64,000 nt of DNA. It comes from Xanthomonas indica (GTDB lineage Bacteria; Pseudomonadota; Gammaproteobacteria; Xanthomonadales; Xanthomonadaceae). Location: positions 604,501 through 668,500 of the forward strand of contig NZ_CP131914.1 in NCBI RefSeq assembly GCF_040529045.1, written 5' to 3'. The notes under the pieces are model-generated. The model was not told the origin of the DNA. It searched no databases and saw only the letters and a list, made by a program, of their open reading frames with translations. A program made the position numbers and the translations under genes. Of the stretch, positions 36,707-46,475 are shown one piece after another (positions within the stretch are counted from its first letter, which is position 1; each line of letters begins with the position of its first letter).

Positions 36707-38254
36707 TCAGCGCGGCGGCGGGAACGCCCACACGCTGTGCGGATCGCCGCCCTGCCCGCGACGGTACGCCGCGCGCGCCATCTGCCAGTAGGCCCAGGCC
36801 AGCAGCAACGCACAGGCGTCGATCGCCAGCAGGGTGCCGCTGCTCCACGGCGCCACCCAACCGGCGGCACCGCGCAACCCGGCCAGCGGCACCAACGCGG
36901 TCAACGTCGCGCAGGCCAGCAGCAGTTCGTAGGCGCCGCGCGCCGTCGGCCGCAGCAGCGCCCAGGCCACCGCGAGCGCGAACACCGCGTAGTACGCGCC
37001 ACGCTCCATGCCCGGCGGCAGCAGGCGCGCAGCCACGAACAGCGCCGAGACCCCGGCCACGCAGCCCAGGCACACGCCGGTGGTGAGCCGTGCCATGACG
37101 TGGGTGCGCAGCGGCTGCGCGTGCTGGCGGCGCTTGCGCCGTGCTTCCACCCACAGCAGGTTGCCGCTGTAGAACAGGAACGCGCCGCCGAGCCCGAGCA
37201 GGAAGTACAGCCATTGCAGCGGCCAACGCCCGTAGTTGCCGAAGTGCAGGGTCTGCAGGCCGCGCAGCGCGGCCACGCCCGGCGACATGGTCTGCGGCGA
37301 CAGCACCCGCAGCACCTGGCCGTCGGCCGCGCGCAGCGCCACGCCGCCGAGGGTGTTGAGCCGGCGCTGGTCCTGGTGGCCGTAGAGCTCCACCTGCGCG
37401 TTGGCGTCGCCGGCGTCGTGGAAGGACAGGCTCTCCGGCACGAAGCCGGGATTGGCCGCGCGCGCCCGCGCCACCAACTCGGCCACCGGCAGCATCGGCG
37501 CAGGCACGTGCGCGGGCTGCACGTGCGGGGCCAGTTCGAAGTCCGGCTGCAGCACCTGCATCAGCTTGCCGTCGAACACCAGGTACTGGAACGGCGCCAG
37601 CAGCAGCACGCCCAGGGTCAGCACCGCGCCGGACCAGGCGAAGATCACGTGGAACGGCAGCGACAGCATGCCGATGGCGTTGTGCGCGTCCTGCCACAGG
37701 CGCTTGACGTTGCGGCCGCGGCGCAGCGCGAACAGGTCCTTGAGCAGCACCGGCGCATACAGCACCACGCCGCTGACCAGGGCCAGCCCGTACAGCAGGC
37801 AGACCACGCCGAACAGGTAGGTGCCGAAGGTGCGCGGCAGGCCGGCAGTGAAATGCAGGTCGTACAGGAAGTCCACGAAGCCGCTGCGCTGCGGCAGTTG
37901 CAGCGGTTGCCCATCGGCGCCGGGCTGGAACTGCACCATGCCGCCGAAGGCCTGCTGTGCCGCCGGCCCGAACGCATACAGCTGCGGCAACGCGCGGCCC
38001 TCGCCCGGCAGCATCAGCGTGTAGGACTCGGCCAGCGCCGGATGCCGCGCCAGCACCGCATCGGCCAGCGCCTGCGCGGCCTGTTCCGACGGCAGCGCAG
38101 GCGCGTGCACGTCAGGCGGCCGCGGCCACTGTTCCAAGTCGTGGGTGAACACGTTGATCGCCCCGGCATAGAAGGCGATGAACAAGGCCATGCCGGCGAG
38201 CAGACCCATCCAGCTGTGCGCCGACAGGAACTGGCGCAGGGTCGCGGCCTTCAT
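36707..38254 (-). CDS. PepSY-associated transmembrane protein (siderophore-iron reductase type)
   Basis: 515 residues. The N-terminus RQFLSAHSWMGLLAGMALFIAFYAGAINVF is the PepSY_TM signature, and FLYDLHFTAGLPRTFGTYLFGVVCLLYGLALVSGVVLYAPVL and DAHNAIGMLSLPFHVIFAWSGAVL follow. Conserved membrane His residues (YDLHF, DAHN, FHVIFAW, LHFGNYG) fit a heme-bearing ferric reductase. Its start overlaps the upstream small gene (ATGA). It is the last gene of the TonB receptor operon. Confidence 0.92.
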   Translation of the reverse strand: MKAATLRQFLSAHSWMGLLAGMALFIAFYAGAINVFTHDLEQWPRPPDVHAPALPSEQAAQALADAVLARHPALAESYTLMLPGEGRALPQLYAFGPAAQQAFGGMVQFQPGADGQPLQLPQRSGFVDFLYDLHFTAGLPRTFGTYLFGVVCLLYGLALVSGVVLYAPVLLKDLFALRRGRNVKRLWQDAHNAIGMLSLPFHVIFAWSGAVLTLGVLLLAPFQYLVFDGKLMQVLQPDFELAPHVQPAHVPAPMLPVAELVARARAANPGFVPESLSFHDAGDANAQVELYGHQDQRRLNTLGGVALRAADGQVLRVLSPQTMSPGVAALRGLQTLHFGNYGRWPLQWLYFLLGLGGAFLFYSGNLLWVEARRKRRQHAQPLRTHVMARLTTGVCLGCVAGVSALFVAARLLPPGMERGAYYAVFALAVAWALLRPTARGAYELLLACATLTALVPLAGLRGAAGWVAPWSSGTLLAIDACALLLAWAYWQMARAAYRRGQGGDPHSVWAFPPPR

Positions 38255-38523
38255 GGGGTCACCTGCACGAGATGGCTGGCCTTGAGCAGGAACAGCGCCA
38301 CGTAGCACAGCGCGGTCGCCGCGCCCAGCCACAGCCACGCGCGTGCGCCGCTGCGGAACACGAAGGCCAGCGACATCGCGCCGATCCACGCCGGGAACAC
38401 CAGCAACAGCCAGGGCAGCGTATGCACCTGCAGATTGCCCGGCCACAGCAACACGCACAGGCCGATCGCACCCACCGCCAGCGGCAGGCCGAGCACGATC
38501 GCCGCCAGCCACCTAGCCCACAT
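38251..38523 (-). CDS. Small membrane protein, DUF3649-like
   Basis: 90 residues (101 if started at 38556) with three membrane helices and FVFRSGARAWLWLGAATAL near the middle, which suggests DUF3649. It overlaps the DUF3325 gene upstream by 11 bp and the PepSY gene downstream by ATGA, so all are coupled. DUF3649, PepSY_TM and DUF3325 commonly travel with TonB receptors for ferric siderophores; the function of this small protein is unknown. Confidence 0.72.
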   Translation of the reverse strand: MWARWLAAIVLGLPLAVGAIGLCVLLWPGNLQVHTLPWLLLVFPAWIGAMSLAFVFRSGARAWLWLGAATALCYVALFLLKASHLVQVTP

Positions 38524-38803
38524 CGCCAGCCCCTCGGTGCAATTGCCGCCACGCATCCAGGTACGGCAAGGCCACCGCCGCCAGCATCGTCGCGCTCAAT
38601 GCGGCGAAGACGCCGGCCCACACGCCGAGCGCGGCGATCGCCGCACCCAGCGCCGCCACGCACAGCAGCGTGCCGGCCACGCGCAGCGCGCGCGCGCGCC
38701 GGCGCCAGGCCGGGCACAGCCGCTGATGCGCGGTGGCCAGGTAGAACGCCAGCGCCGCCAGCGCGGCGGCCAGCAGATAGCCGGCGGTGGCGAGGGCGGT
38801 CAT
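38513..38803 (-). CDS. DUF3325 family small membrane protein
   Basis: 96 residues with three helices: MTALATAGYLLAAALAALAFYLATAHQRL, RVAGTLLCVAALGAAIAALGVWAGVFAALSATMLAAVALPYLDAWR. It is a DUF3325 protein, recognised by its AFYLATAHQRL start and length. Its ATG (38801-38803) overlaps the TonB receptor stop, so the two are coupled. The frame is easy to miss inside a longer antisense-like open frame. Confidence 0.83.
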   Translation of the reverse strand: MTALATAGYLLAAALAALAFYLATAHQRLCPAWRRRARALRVAGTLLCVAALGAAIAALGVWAGVFAALSATMLAAVALPYLDAWRQLHRGAGDVG

Positions 38804-41091
38804 CACCAGCGCGCCTCGAAGCCGATGCCGACCACCCGCGGCGCGCCCAGGATCGCGACCGGCTCGGTGGCCCAGCGGTACTGCACGTAGTCGCGGTCGA
38901 GCAGGTTGTTGGCGAAGATCCACGCGCTCCAGTCCAGGTTCTCGTAGCCGAACTTGGCGTTGACCACGGTGCGCGAGGCCAGCTGCACGGCGCCGGCGCC
39001 GATGTCGGTGTACACGCGGTCGCGGAAGCTGGCGTTGAGGTTGGCCAGCCAGCCGTCGGCAAAGCGCCAGTTGGCGCCCAGCGCGGCGGTCCAGTGCGGC
39101 GCGTAGGCGAACTCGCGGCCGGCGTAGTCGATGACCGAGGCGCCGGCGATGGTGGCGAAGCTGTCGTAGCGGGTGTGCGCATAGCCCAGCGAGCCGTACC
39201 AGTCGAAGGCCTCGTTGGGGCGATGGCTGGCCTCCAGCTCGGCCCCGTACAGATGCGCGCGGCCGGCGTTGACGGTGTTGTAGTCGAAGCTGTTGAGGCC
39301 GAAGTAGGCGGTGGTCTGCTTGTCCTTCCAGTCGATGTAGTAGGCGTTGGCGTTGAGGGTCAGGCGCCGGTCCAGCCACTGCGAGCGCAGCGAGGCCTCG
39401 TAGTTCCAGGTGTATTCCGGGTCGTAGGGGAAGGCCTGGCTGCGCGCGGAGTTGAAGCTGGAGCCGCCGGAGCGGTAACCGCGCTGCACCACCAGGCTGG
39501 TCGACAGGTCCGGATTCCAGTCGTAGCGCACGCCGAGCTTGGGCAGCAAGGCGTCGAAGTCGCGCGTGTTCCAGGCCACCTCGCCGTTGGCCGAGCGCAC
39601 GATGCCGGCCACGCCCTGGTTGATCGCGACGATGGCCCGGTACAGCGCGGTGCCGCTGGCGGCGAAGGCGGCCGGGTCGGGATAGCGGCCGGCGAAGGCG
39701 GCGGTGGTGTCGGAGGCCATGGCGTAGCGCTGGCGGTCGTAGCGCAGCCCGCCCAGCAGCGAGAAGCCGCTGCCGACCTGCCACTGGCCGTCGGCGAACA
39801 GCGCGCGGTTGCTGGAGCGGGTCGGGCTGGCGCTGACGTAGTCGACCGGAATCACCGGCAGCGCCTGCGCGTAGCGGGTGGCGATCGCGGTGGCGGTGGC
39901 GGCCGGGAAGCCGGCGCTGCGCAGCAGGCCGGCGATGGTCGTGGTCGGCGTGGCGACGTTGTTCAGCAGTTGCGCGTCGTTGTCTTCCACGTGCCGCGCC
40001 CAGTACGCGCCGATCAGGCCCTGCACCGAGGCGCCGGCGTAGTGCAGGCGCAGTTCCTGCGAGGCGGTGGTGTCGTCGAGCTGGCGCTGCGCGTAGCCGG
40101 CGTTGTCCGGGCCATGGTCCATGTCCCACAGGCTGGACGAGGTGACCTTGTTCCAGGCGCTGACCGAGGACAGCGACCAGGCGTCGGAAAGCGCGTAGTC
40201 GGCCTGTAGGGTGACGATGTCGCTGTCGCTGCGGGTGCGGTCCGGGGTGTTGTTGGTGGCGTAGCGGTGCTCGAGGTAGTCGGGCAGGTCGGTGCGCACG
40301 TAGGTGTACATGTACGGGCCGGTGCGGTGCGAGCGGGTGTAGCCCAGTTGCACCTTCAGCCCGGCGATCGCCGACGGCGTCCACAGCAGCTTGCCGCGAT
40401 AGATCGCCGAGACCTGCGCGTCGTCGGCGGCCTGGCGGGTGAGGTTCCAGGTGTAGCCGTCGAAGCTGCGCTGCTCCACCGAGGCGCGGAACGCCAGCTC
40501 GTCGGGCACGATCGGCCCGCCGATCGCGCCGGCCAGGCTGCGGTCGGACGGATCGGAGGCCAGCACCCGCAGCTTGCCCTGCCAATCCATGGTCGGCTCG
40601 GCGGTGCGCAGGACGATCGCGCCCGCCAGGGCGTTCTCGCCCTGCAGGGTGGACTGCGGACCGCGCAGGACCTCCACCTGCTGCAGGTCCCACAGGCTCA
40701 GCGGCGCCCAGCTGATCGCCTTCCACGGCAGGGCGGCGCCGTCCAGGTAGATGGTGGCCAGCGGCGCATCGCTGCCGCCGTCGATGTTGCGGATGCCGCG
40801 GATGCTGAAGCCGGCATCGCCATAGGTCTGCGCCATGTTGGCGGTGCGGTTGAACACCTCGTAGGCGTTCTGCAGGTTCTCCTGCTCGATGCGCGCCTCG
40901 GTGGTGACGGCGACCGAGCTGGTGGTGTCCTGCACGCTGCGGCCGCTCTTCTCGCCGGTGACGACGATCTGGTCGAGGGTGGTGGGATCGGGGGGAGGCG
41001 CGACTTCGGCGCCAGCGGCGCGCGTTGTGGGCGCCCAGCCCAGCAGGATGGACACGACAGACAAGGACAACACCGATCGCGCGACGCGCAT
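38803..41091 (-). CDS. TonB-dependent receptor (iron-uptake operon)
   Basis: 762 residues. Signal peptide, TonB-box region LDQIVVTGEKSGRSVQD, plug with FSIRGIRNIDGGSDAPLATIYLDGAALP and QQVEVLRGPQSTLQGENALAGAIVLRTA, then a 22-strand-type barrel ending AILGAPRVVGIGFEARW. The first gene of an operon with DUF3325, DUF3649-like and PepSY proteins, which points to ferric-siderophore import. Ligand unknown. No clear Fur box was found upstream by eye. Confidence 0.93.
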   Translation of the reverse strand: MRVARSVLSLSVVSILLGWAPTTRAAGAEVAPPPDPTTLDQIVVTGEKSGRSVQDTTSSVAVTTEARIEQENLQNAYEVFNRTANMAQTYGDAGFSIRGIRNIDGGSDAPLATIYLDGAALPWKAISWAPLSLWDLQQVEVLRGPQSTLQGENALAGAIVLRTAEPTMDWQGKLRVLASDPSDRSLAGAIGGPIVPDELAFRASVEQRSFDGYTWNLTRQAADDAQVSAIYRGKLLWTPSAIAGLKVQLGYTRSHRTGPYMYTYVRTDLPDYLEHRYATNNTPDRTRSDSDIVTLQADYALSDAWSLSSVSAWNKVTSSSLWDMDHGPDNAGYAQRQLDDTTASQELRLHYAGASVQGLIGAYWARHVEDNDAQLLNNVATPTTTIAGLLRSAGFPAATATAIATRYAQALPVIPVDYVSASPTRSSNRALFADGQWQVGSGFSLLGGLRYDRQRYAMASDTTAAFAGRYPDPAAFAASGTALYRAIVAINQGVAGIVRSANGEVAWNTRDFDALLPKLGVRYDWNPDLSTSLVVQRGYRSGGSSFNSARSQAFPYDPEYTWNYEASLRSQWLDRRLTLNANAYYIDWKDKQTTAYFGLNSFDYNTVNAGRAHLYGAELEASHRPNEAFDWYGSLGYAHTRYDSFATIAGASVIDYAGREFAYAPHWTAALGANWRFADGWLANLNASFRDRVYTDIGAGAVQLASRTVVNAKFGYENLDWSAWIFANNLLDRDYVQYRWATEPVAILGAPRVVGIGFEARW

Positions 41092-41542
41092 GCACCACTC
41101 CCCCCGAAAGACTCACGGATGAAGGCATGGCGGCGGCTGTGCCCGGCTGCCGGACCCGGCAGCGCTGGGCGCGGACTGTAGCAGAGCGGGGGCGGGGCCG
41201 CCATGGGATTTGGGATGGGCGGCAGGTTTGCTCGGGGGTCTTGGGGGCGTGGGAGCGGCTTCAGCCGCGACGGGGGTTCCCGGGAACGCTCGTCGCGGCT
41301 GAAGCCGCTCCTACGGGTGGGCATCGCGCCAACGTATGCGTCACGCGCAGAGACGTGTTGTGGGAGGGACTTCAGTCCCGACGCAGTAGTAACCGGCGGC
41401 TGCCGCAATGCGGGGGGCGATCGTCTCAGGGGACTAGCGAGGCTGGCGCATCGCGCGTCGTGGCTGAAGCCGCTCCTACAGTTCTTCTCGTCCGGCACTC
41501 ACGCTTGAAGCAACAGCAAAGGCTTTCGCCCTTGCGGGCGAG

Positions 41543-41574
41543 TTACTTTTCTTTGCTTGTGCAAAGAAAAGTAA
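41543..41574. repeat. Perfect 14-bp inverted repeat with TTGT loop
   Basis: TTACTTTTCTTTGC (41543-41556), loop TTGT, then GCAAAGAAAAGTAA (41561-41574). It stands out as AT-rich in very GC-rich surroundings and is followed by CCAAAAGAAAGC. I recall this as a recurrent Xanthomonas/Lysobacter intergenic repeat. Confidence 0.85.
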
Positions 41575-41775
41575 CCAAAAGAAAGCACACCCTGCCTCGC
41601 GCCCTCCGCGCTGCGCGCTCCGGGTCCGCGTCCATCACGGGGATCCGCGGAAGGGGGCATCCTGCCCCTGCCGCGGACGGCGTACATCCATGTACGCCGC
41701 CCTTCGGGTTTTTCCCCGCGATGGCCGCCGCTTCGGAAGGGAACCCGGTGAATCAAAAGCAAGAGCCAAAGCCAG

Positions 41776-41855
<80 letters not shown>

Positions 41856-41972
41856 TATCGTCACAGCGGCGGCAACGTGCTCCTATCAAACGCAAACGGG
41901 CAGGAGAACCATCGCCCTCCTACCCGCTGGCGCCGGCGTGTGCTGCCGGCGCGTGTGCTGCGATGCCTGCGA

Positions 41973-44351
41973 TCAGTGCCAGTGCAGGTTGAACGAGACG
42001 CCGACGATGCGCGGTTCGTTGTACACGGCCGCCATGTAGTTCTCGATCACGCCCTTGAGGTTCTTCTCGTTGGTGATGTTGCGGGCGAATGCGGCCACTT
42101 CCCATGCGCCGTAGTCGCCGGTGTAGCCCAGCTTGAGGCCGCCCTCGAAGTTGCCGTTGGAGGTGAACTCGGTGGAGTCGTACAGCACGAAGCTGGTGTA
42201 GCCCTGCTTGTTCCAGTCGGTGGCGACGAAGAACGCGCCGCCGTCGTTGACCGGGATGTCGTAGCGGGCGGCCAGGTTGACATTGTACTTGGGGGCGTTC
42301 GGCAACGGGTTGCCGTCGATCTGGGCGAAGGTGTTGTTGCCGATGCGGATGGTCGGATCCTTCACCGTGCACACCACCACGCCGTTCAGGCCGCACACCT
42401 GCGCATACACGCGCTTGTCCTGGATCTCGCTGTGCAGCAGGCTCAGGCCGGCGGTCAGCGACAGGTTGGGGATCGGGCGCCAGTCCAGGTCCGCTTCCAT
42501 GCCGTAGGCCTTGGCCTTGTCGGCGTTGAACAGCACGCCGTTGCCGTTGGCGTCGTTGCCGTTGAGCTGGATGTCGTCGACGGTGTAGGTGAAGCCGGTG
42601 ACGTTCAAACGCAGGCGGTTGTCGAACAGGTTGCTCTTGATGCCGGCTTCCCACGACAGGATGGTTTCCGAGTCGGCGGTGGTGAAGTCGGAGTTGAACA
42701 CCGCCGAACGGCCCTGGATGGTCGGACCGCGGAAGCCGCGGGCGACCTTCGCGTACACGTTGACGTTCGGGTTGATCGCGTACATCGCGCTCAGGTCCCA
42801 GCTCGGTTGGGTATCGGCCAAGCGCACGTCGCGGCGGCCCTTGTAGGTGACCACGCCGGCCGCGGTGTCGGCGGTCTTGAGCAGCTTGGTCTCCTTGCTG
42901 TCGCGGGTCTGGCGCACGCCGGCGGTCAGGGTCAGCGCGTCGGTGACCTTGTAGGTCAGCTGGCCGAAGCCGGCCCAGGAGGTGTTGCTGTTGTGCAGGC
43001 GCACCCAGTTGTTGGGATTGCGCGCGGCGGTCTGCAGGAAATAGGCGCGCTGGTAGAAATCGGTGGTGTCCTTGCCGTCGAAGTAGAACGCGCCGGCCTG
43101 CCACTGCAGCGCGGCGTCGCCTTCGCTGGCCAGGCGCAGTTCCTGGGTGTACTGGTCCAGGTCGCGCACCTGGCCCATCGATTGGCCGTAGCCGTTGGGC
43201 ACGCCGTTGACCGGGAAGTTGGCCGCGGCGCCGCCGTCGGTGTCGCCGCGGCTGTAGCCGGAGGTGGTCTCGTAAGCGCTGATCGAGGTCAGCGACACGC
43301 CGCCGAAGTCGTAGATCGCCTTCAGCGAGGCGCCGTGGGTCCTGTACGCCTGCGGGTTGTCGTGGGCCTCGTCGTAGGCCACCTGGTCGCGCGGCACGTC
43401 GACCTTGTTGGAGCCCTTGCGCAGGGCGCCACGCAGGAACAGGGTGGAGGTGCCGTCGTAATCGCGGGTGTGGAACGAACCGAGAAGGGAGAAGTTCTCG
43501 CTCGGCTTCAGCAGCAGCTGCAGGCGCGCGTTGCGGTCGTCGTAGCCGCCCATCGCGTCCTTCTTCGGGGTGACCGTACCGTCGGCGCTGGGGCCGGTGT
43601 AGGTGTTGTCCACCCAGTCGTCGCGGTGCTGGTACAGGGTGGACACGCGGAACGACAGCACGTCGTTGATCGGGCCGCCGATGCCGCCGTCGACCGAGAC
43701 CGTGTTGTAGCTGCCGTAGCTGGCGGTGACCCGGCCGGTGTAGTCGTCGCTGGGCTTGATGCTGTCGAACTTGACGATGCCGGCGGTGGTGTTGCGGCCG
43801 AACAGCGAGCCCTGCGGGCCGCGCAGCACTTCCACCTGGTCCAGGTCGTAGACCGGGTTGGACTTCAGCACCACGTGCTCCAGCACCACGTCGTCCTGGA
43901 TGATCGACACCGGCTGCGAGGCGCCGAGGTAGAAATCGATGTTGCCCAGGCCGCGGATATAGAAGCGCGGGAAGATGCGGCCGGTGGTGGTTTCGGCATA
44001 GAAGCTGGGCACGCGGCCGGACAGCGCCAGCAGCGTGTCGTCGCCGCCGGCGGTGAAGTCGCGCATCGCCTCGCCCTGCACCACGCCCACCGACACCGGC
44101 ACCTCCTGCAGGTTCTGCTCGCGGTGCTCGGCGGTGACGATGATGGTGTCCAGCGAGGTCGCCGCATCGCGGTTGCCGGCAGCGTTGGCCGGGCGGGTCT
44201 CGCTGCCGGCCAACGACGGCGCGCTGTCCTGCGCGGCGGCGGCGGCGGCGACCGAGGCCAGCACCAGGGCGGCGCAGGCCTGCGCCAGGCGGGTACGGGC
44301 CGGCGCGGCGCGCGCGGTCAGCGGCCGCGGGGAGAGAGCGGAATGCAGCAT
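41973..44351 (-). CDS. TonB-dependent receptor
   Basis: 792 residues. Signal peptide, TonB-box LDTIIVTAEHREQNLQEVPVSVGVV, plug with FPRFYIRGLGNIDFYLGASQPVSII and DLDQVEVLRGPQGSLFGRNTTAGIVKFDSIKPS, and barrel ending PRIVGVSFNLHWH. This is the IacR/sugar-type (large extracellular loop, EHREQNLQEVPVSV) subgroup common in Xanthomonas. A broad substrate range is possible. Start MLHSALS at 44351. No partner genes are in phase. Confidence 0.93.
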   Translation of the reverse strand: MLHSALSPRPLTARAAPARTRLAQACAALVLASVAAAAAAQDSAPSLAGSETRPANAAGNRDAATSLDTIIVTAEHREQNLQEVPVSVGVVQGEAMRDFTAGGDDTLLALSGRVPSFYAETTTGRIFPRFYIRGLGNIDFYLGASQPVSIIQDDVVLEHVVLKSNPVYDLDQVEVLRGPQGSLFGRNTTAGIVKFDSIKPSDDYTGRVTASYGSYNTVSVDGGIGGPINDVLSFRVSTLYQHRDDWVDNTYTGPSADGTVTPKKDAMGGYDDRNARLQLLLKPSENFSLLGSFHTRDYDGTSTLFLRGALRKGSNKVDVPRDQVAYDEAHDNPQAYRTHGASLKAIYDFGGVSLTSISAYETTSGYSRGDTDGGAAANFPVNGVPNGYGQSMGQVRDLDQYTQELRLASEGDAALQWQAGAFYFDGKDTTDFYQRAYFLQTAARNPNNWVRLHNSNTSWAGFGQLTYKVTDALTLTAGVRQTRDSKETKLLKTADTAAGVVTYKGRRDVRLADTQPSWDLSAMYAINPNVNVYAKVARGFRGPTIQGRSAVFNSDFTTADSETILSWEAGIKSNLFDNRLRLNVTGFTYTVDDIQLNGNDANGNGVLFNADKAKAYGMEADLDWRPIPNLSLTAGLSLLHSEIQDKRVYAQVCGLNGVVVCTVKDPTIRIGNNTFAQIDGNPLPNAPKYNVNLAARYDIPVNDGGAFFVATDWNKQGYTSFVLYDSTEFTSNGNFEGGLKLGYTGDYGAWEVAAFARNITNEKNLKGVIENYMAAVYNEPRIVGVSFNLHWH

Positions 44352-44699
44352 GTCGGATCCTTGTGAGCGCGCAAGATCGAGTCCGTTCGGCTTGCGCAGC
44401 AGCACGCGACGGCATGCGCCATACGGTGGCGCAGCGCGGCACGATATGTCGTCTGTGTTGCACCGCCATTGCAATGACGGCGCAGCGGCTGTTCCTGCAG
44501 GCATGCGCTGTCCGTGCTCCGGATCAGGCCGGCCATCCGTGCGCATTCCGTCTGACACGGCACCCGCGCCGCCAGCTTCCGCGCGACCAGCCTGGCAAGC
44601 GCCCGCCTGGAGATCGCGATGCGATCAGGCGCGTGCGCGTGCCACCGTGCGCGCCCCGCACCGCGTCTTCGGGCCGCGCAATGTCGCGTCGTGTTCGCC
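44352..44699. other. Intergenic region without a supported gene
   Basis: 348 bp between the TonB receptor start and the GNAT stop. Open frames here are shadows; I see no RNA gene, repeat or recognisable regulatory site. Confidence 0.6.
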
Positions 44700-45134
44700 T
44701 CATCCCGGCGGCAGGCACCTCAGCATCACCGCTGCGGACGCGGGACACAGATTCCTGAGTTGCGTCGAGTCGCCGACGAAGGGCGGCAAGGTTGCGCGTT
44801 CGACCGCGTGATAGCCACGTGCTTCGAAGAATGCGCCCGCGGAGTTCGTGATCAGGAAGATCCGGAAGAGACCCAGCGTCCGTGCATGGTCCTCCGCGGT
44901 GTCGACGAGCTTGCCGCCGAGACCGGCGCCCCTGGCCTCGGGCCTGACCGCCAGGGAACGCAGCAGGGCACAGCCATCGCCCAGTTCCAGGCCGATGCAC
45001 CCGATGGCGCCCGCGTCGTCGCCCGTCACGAAAAAGGCGACCTGGCGCCCTTGCAGCAGGTCCTCGGTCGGAAGTCCCGAGGCCTCGAGCAGCTTCACGA
45101 TGTCGCTGGTGACGGCGGATTTCGCGATATACAT
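44700..45134 (-). CDS. ArsN2-like GNAT acetyltransferase
   Basis: 144 residues of the GNAT fold. The N-terminal VKLLEASGLPTEDLLQG, GCIGLELGDGCALLRSLAVRPEARGAGLGGKLVDTAEDHARTLGL and FLITNSAGAFFEARGYHAVERATLPPF ... LCPASAAVMLRCL match the arsenic-resistance acetyltransferase ArsN2 pattern. No other ars genes lie near, so the substrate is not fixed; ArsN2-like proteins acetylate organoarsenicals or other small amines. Confidence 0.85.
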   Translation of the reverse strand: MYIAKSAVTSDIVKLLEASGLPTEDLLQGRQVAFFVTGDDAGAIGCIGLELGDGCALLRSLAVRPEARGAGLGGKLVDTAEDHARTLGLFRIFLITNSAGAFFEARGYHAVERATLPPFVGDSTQLRNLCPASAAVMLRCLPPG

Positions 45135-45704
45135 GGCACGGCGCTCCTACGACCGGGCGAATGAACTGCCTCTTATCACGCGAGATCGCCGCTGACCATC
45201 CCGATGCCGCTCAGGCCGACGGAACCCGCGACCCTGGCGGATGGTCCGGCCGTCGAAGGGGCCACCCTACCTCGCGGATTCATGAATCGACGGGATCGGC
45301 ACTGGATGGCGGATCCGGCGGCGACGCTGGGCCCGGAACGAGGCGCGCCGATGGCGCCATTCTGGGCCGAGAACGCCGCTTGATAGGCCACGTACTGCAA
45401 CGATTGCAGCGGCGCGGGCATCGGCACCGCCACGCGCGCTTCCTCTGAGTTCCTGCTGGCCGGGAAGTCCGCGATCACCTCGGTGGCGGCACACGCGCAG
45501 CGTGCGAGCGGCGCTTCCATCGGCGAGTCATTGTATTCGAAGCACAATCGGACCAGGCGAAGCTGCCGATCAACCTCGATCAAGACATGCCGCAGTTGCC
45601 GGTGCACCTGACCGAGCAAGCCGCGCTGCAGGCTCAGCAGCAGCCCGGCACGGCCCGGCTACCGAATGCGTCCTTCGTGCGTTCCCTCGCCTGCGCCGGT
45701 GACA
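45135..45704. other. Gene-poor region with a possible coding remnant
   Basis: No complete gene is supported. On the plus strand, a frame from about 45533 to 45674 reads IVFEAQSDQAKLPINLDQ ... with QAALQAQQQP near its end and has coding-like composition, but no start or family is recognisable. It may be the end of a decayed gene. Nothing else stands out. Confidence 0.35.
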
Positions 45705-46196
45705 TCAAGGCGTGCAGCGCTCCGCCGCGAAGTCGGCCAGGCGCTGGGTGAGCGTTCCTTCCTGCCACGCGATGTCGAGGATCACCCAGCGATCGTCTTG
45801 CCGACCGAGCACCACCGTGTCCGTCCACTGCAGGCTGTCGACGACCAGGCGGACGCGCACCCGTGCGGTATCGCCCTTGACCCGAGCGGTCGTCGAGACC
45901 AGCGCGGTAGGCTGGTCCGGCCACAGGAAGAATGGGCTCTGGTCCAGCATGTGCGGTTTGACGTCGGCCGGCACCAGCTTCGCGCAGGCCGCCTCGTAGG
46001 CGCGCTGCGCCGCCAGCGCCGCGAACAGCTGCCGCCCCAGCAGATGCCGCACCCGTGCAATGTCACCGTCGGCATGCTCGGGCTTGATCGCCCAGGCATA
46101 GAACGTCTGGACCGTGCGGACTGGCGATTCGCCCGCACTAGCGGCGAACGCGCTCAGCCATAGGCTCATCGCACACAGAAACCGCATTCCCCTCAT
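45705..46196 (-). CDS. Exported protein, DUF3828-like
   Basis: 163 residues with a signal peptide (MRGMRFLCAMSLWLSAFAASAG). The mature part RTVQTFYAWAIKPEHADGDIARVRHLLGRQLFAALAAQR, DQSPFFLWPDQPT and VVLGRQDDRWVILDIAWQEG resembles the DUF3828 (YbjP-like) group. Alternative start MRFLCAM at 46187. Periplasmic role unknown. It lies at the left edge of the small-gene island. Confidence 0.65.
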   Translation of the reverse strand: MRGMRFLCAMSLWLSAFAASAGESPVRTVQTFYAWAIKPEHADGDIARVRHLLGRQLFAALAAQRAYEAACAKLVPADVKPHMLDQSPFFLWPDQPTALVSTTARVKGDTARVRVRLVVDSLQWTDTVVLGRQDDRWVILDIAWQEGTLTQRLADFAAERCTP

Positions 46197-46351
46197 GGAT
46201 CGCCGACCCCTTGGGCCGCCAGGCGCGGCATGGCGATCCTCGGTTAGCCGCTGCGCGGCGTCAATGCGAGCGCTCCCTCGCAGCCGGCCTGGACGCAGCA
46301 ACCAAGTGCCCTGGCCAACAGAGACATCCGGTCTCACCGAACCTACGCCCA

Positions 46352-46419
46352 CGTAGGAGCGGCTTCAGCCGCGACGGGCGTTCCCGTTAAAGCCCGTCGC
46401 GGCTGAAGCCGCTCCTACG
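46352..46419. repeat. Palindromic intergenic repeat, paired
   Basis: Arms CGTAGGAGCGGCTTCAGCCGCGACGGGC and its complement surround GTTCCCGTTAAA. Same family as 826-891; between two exported-protein genes. Confidence 0.9.
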
Positions 46420-46475
46420 CAGCGACAACACATTGCGCTGAGTCACAGCAAAAAGGCCCCTATCAGCGCGGCCCT

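Noticed and set aside
38513-41128. 871-residue frame antisense-like to the TonB receptor frame
   Set aside because: Only its last 96 codons (DUF3325 protein) are protein-like; the rest is a frame shadow of the receptor.
45176-45619. 147-residue minus-strand frame
   Set aside because: No start context, no domain and no coding-like composition along its length; left as a gene-poor region.
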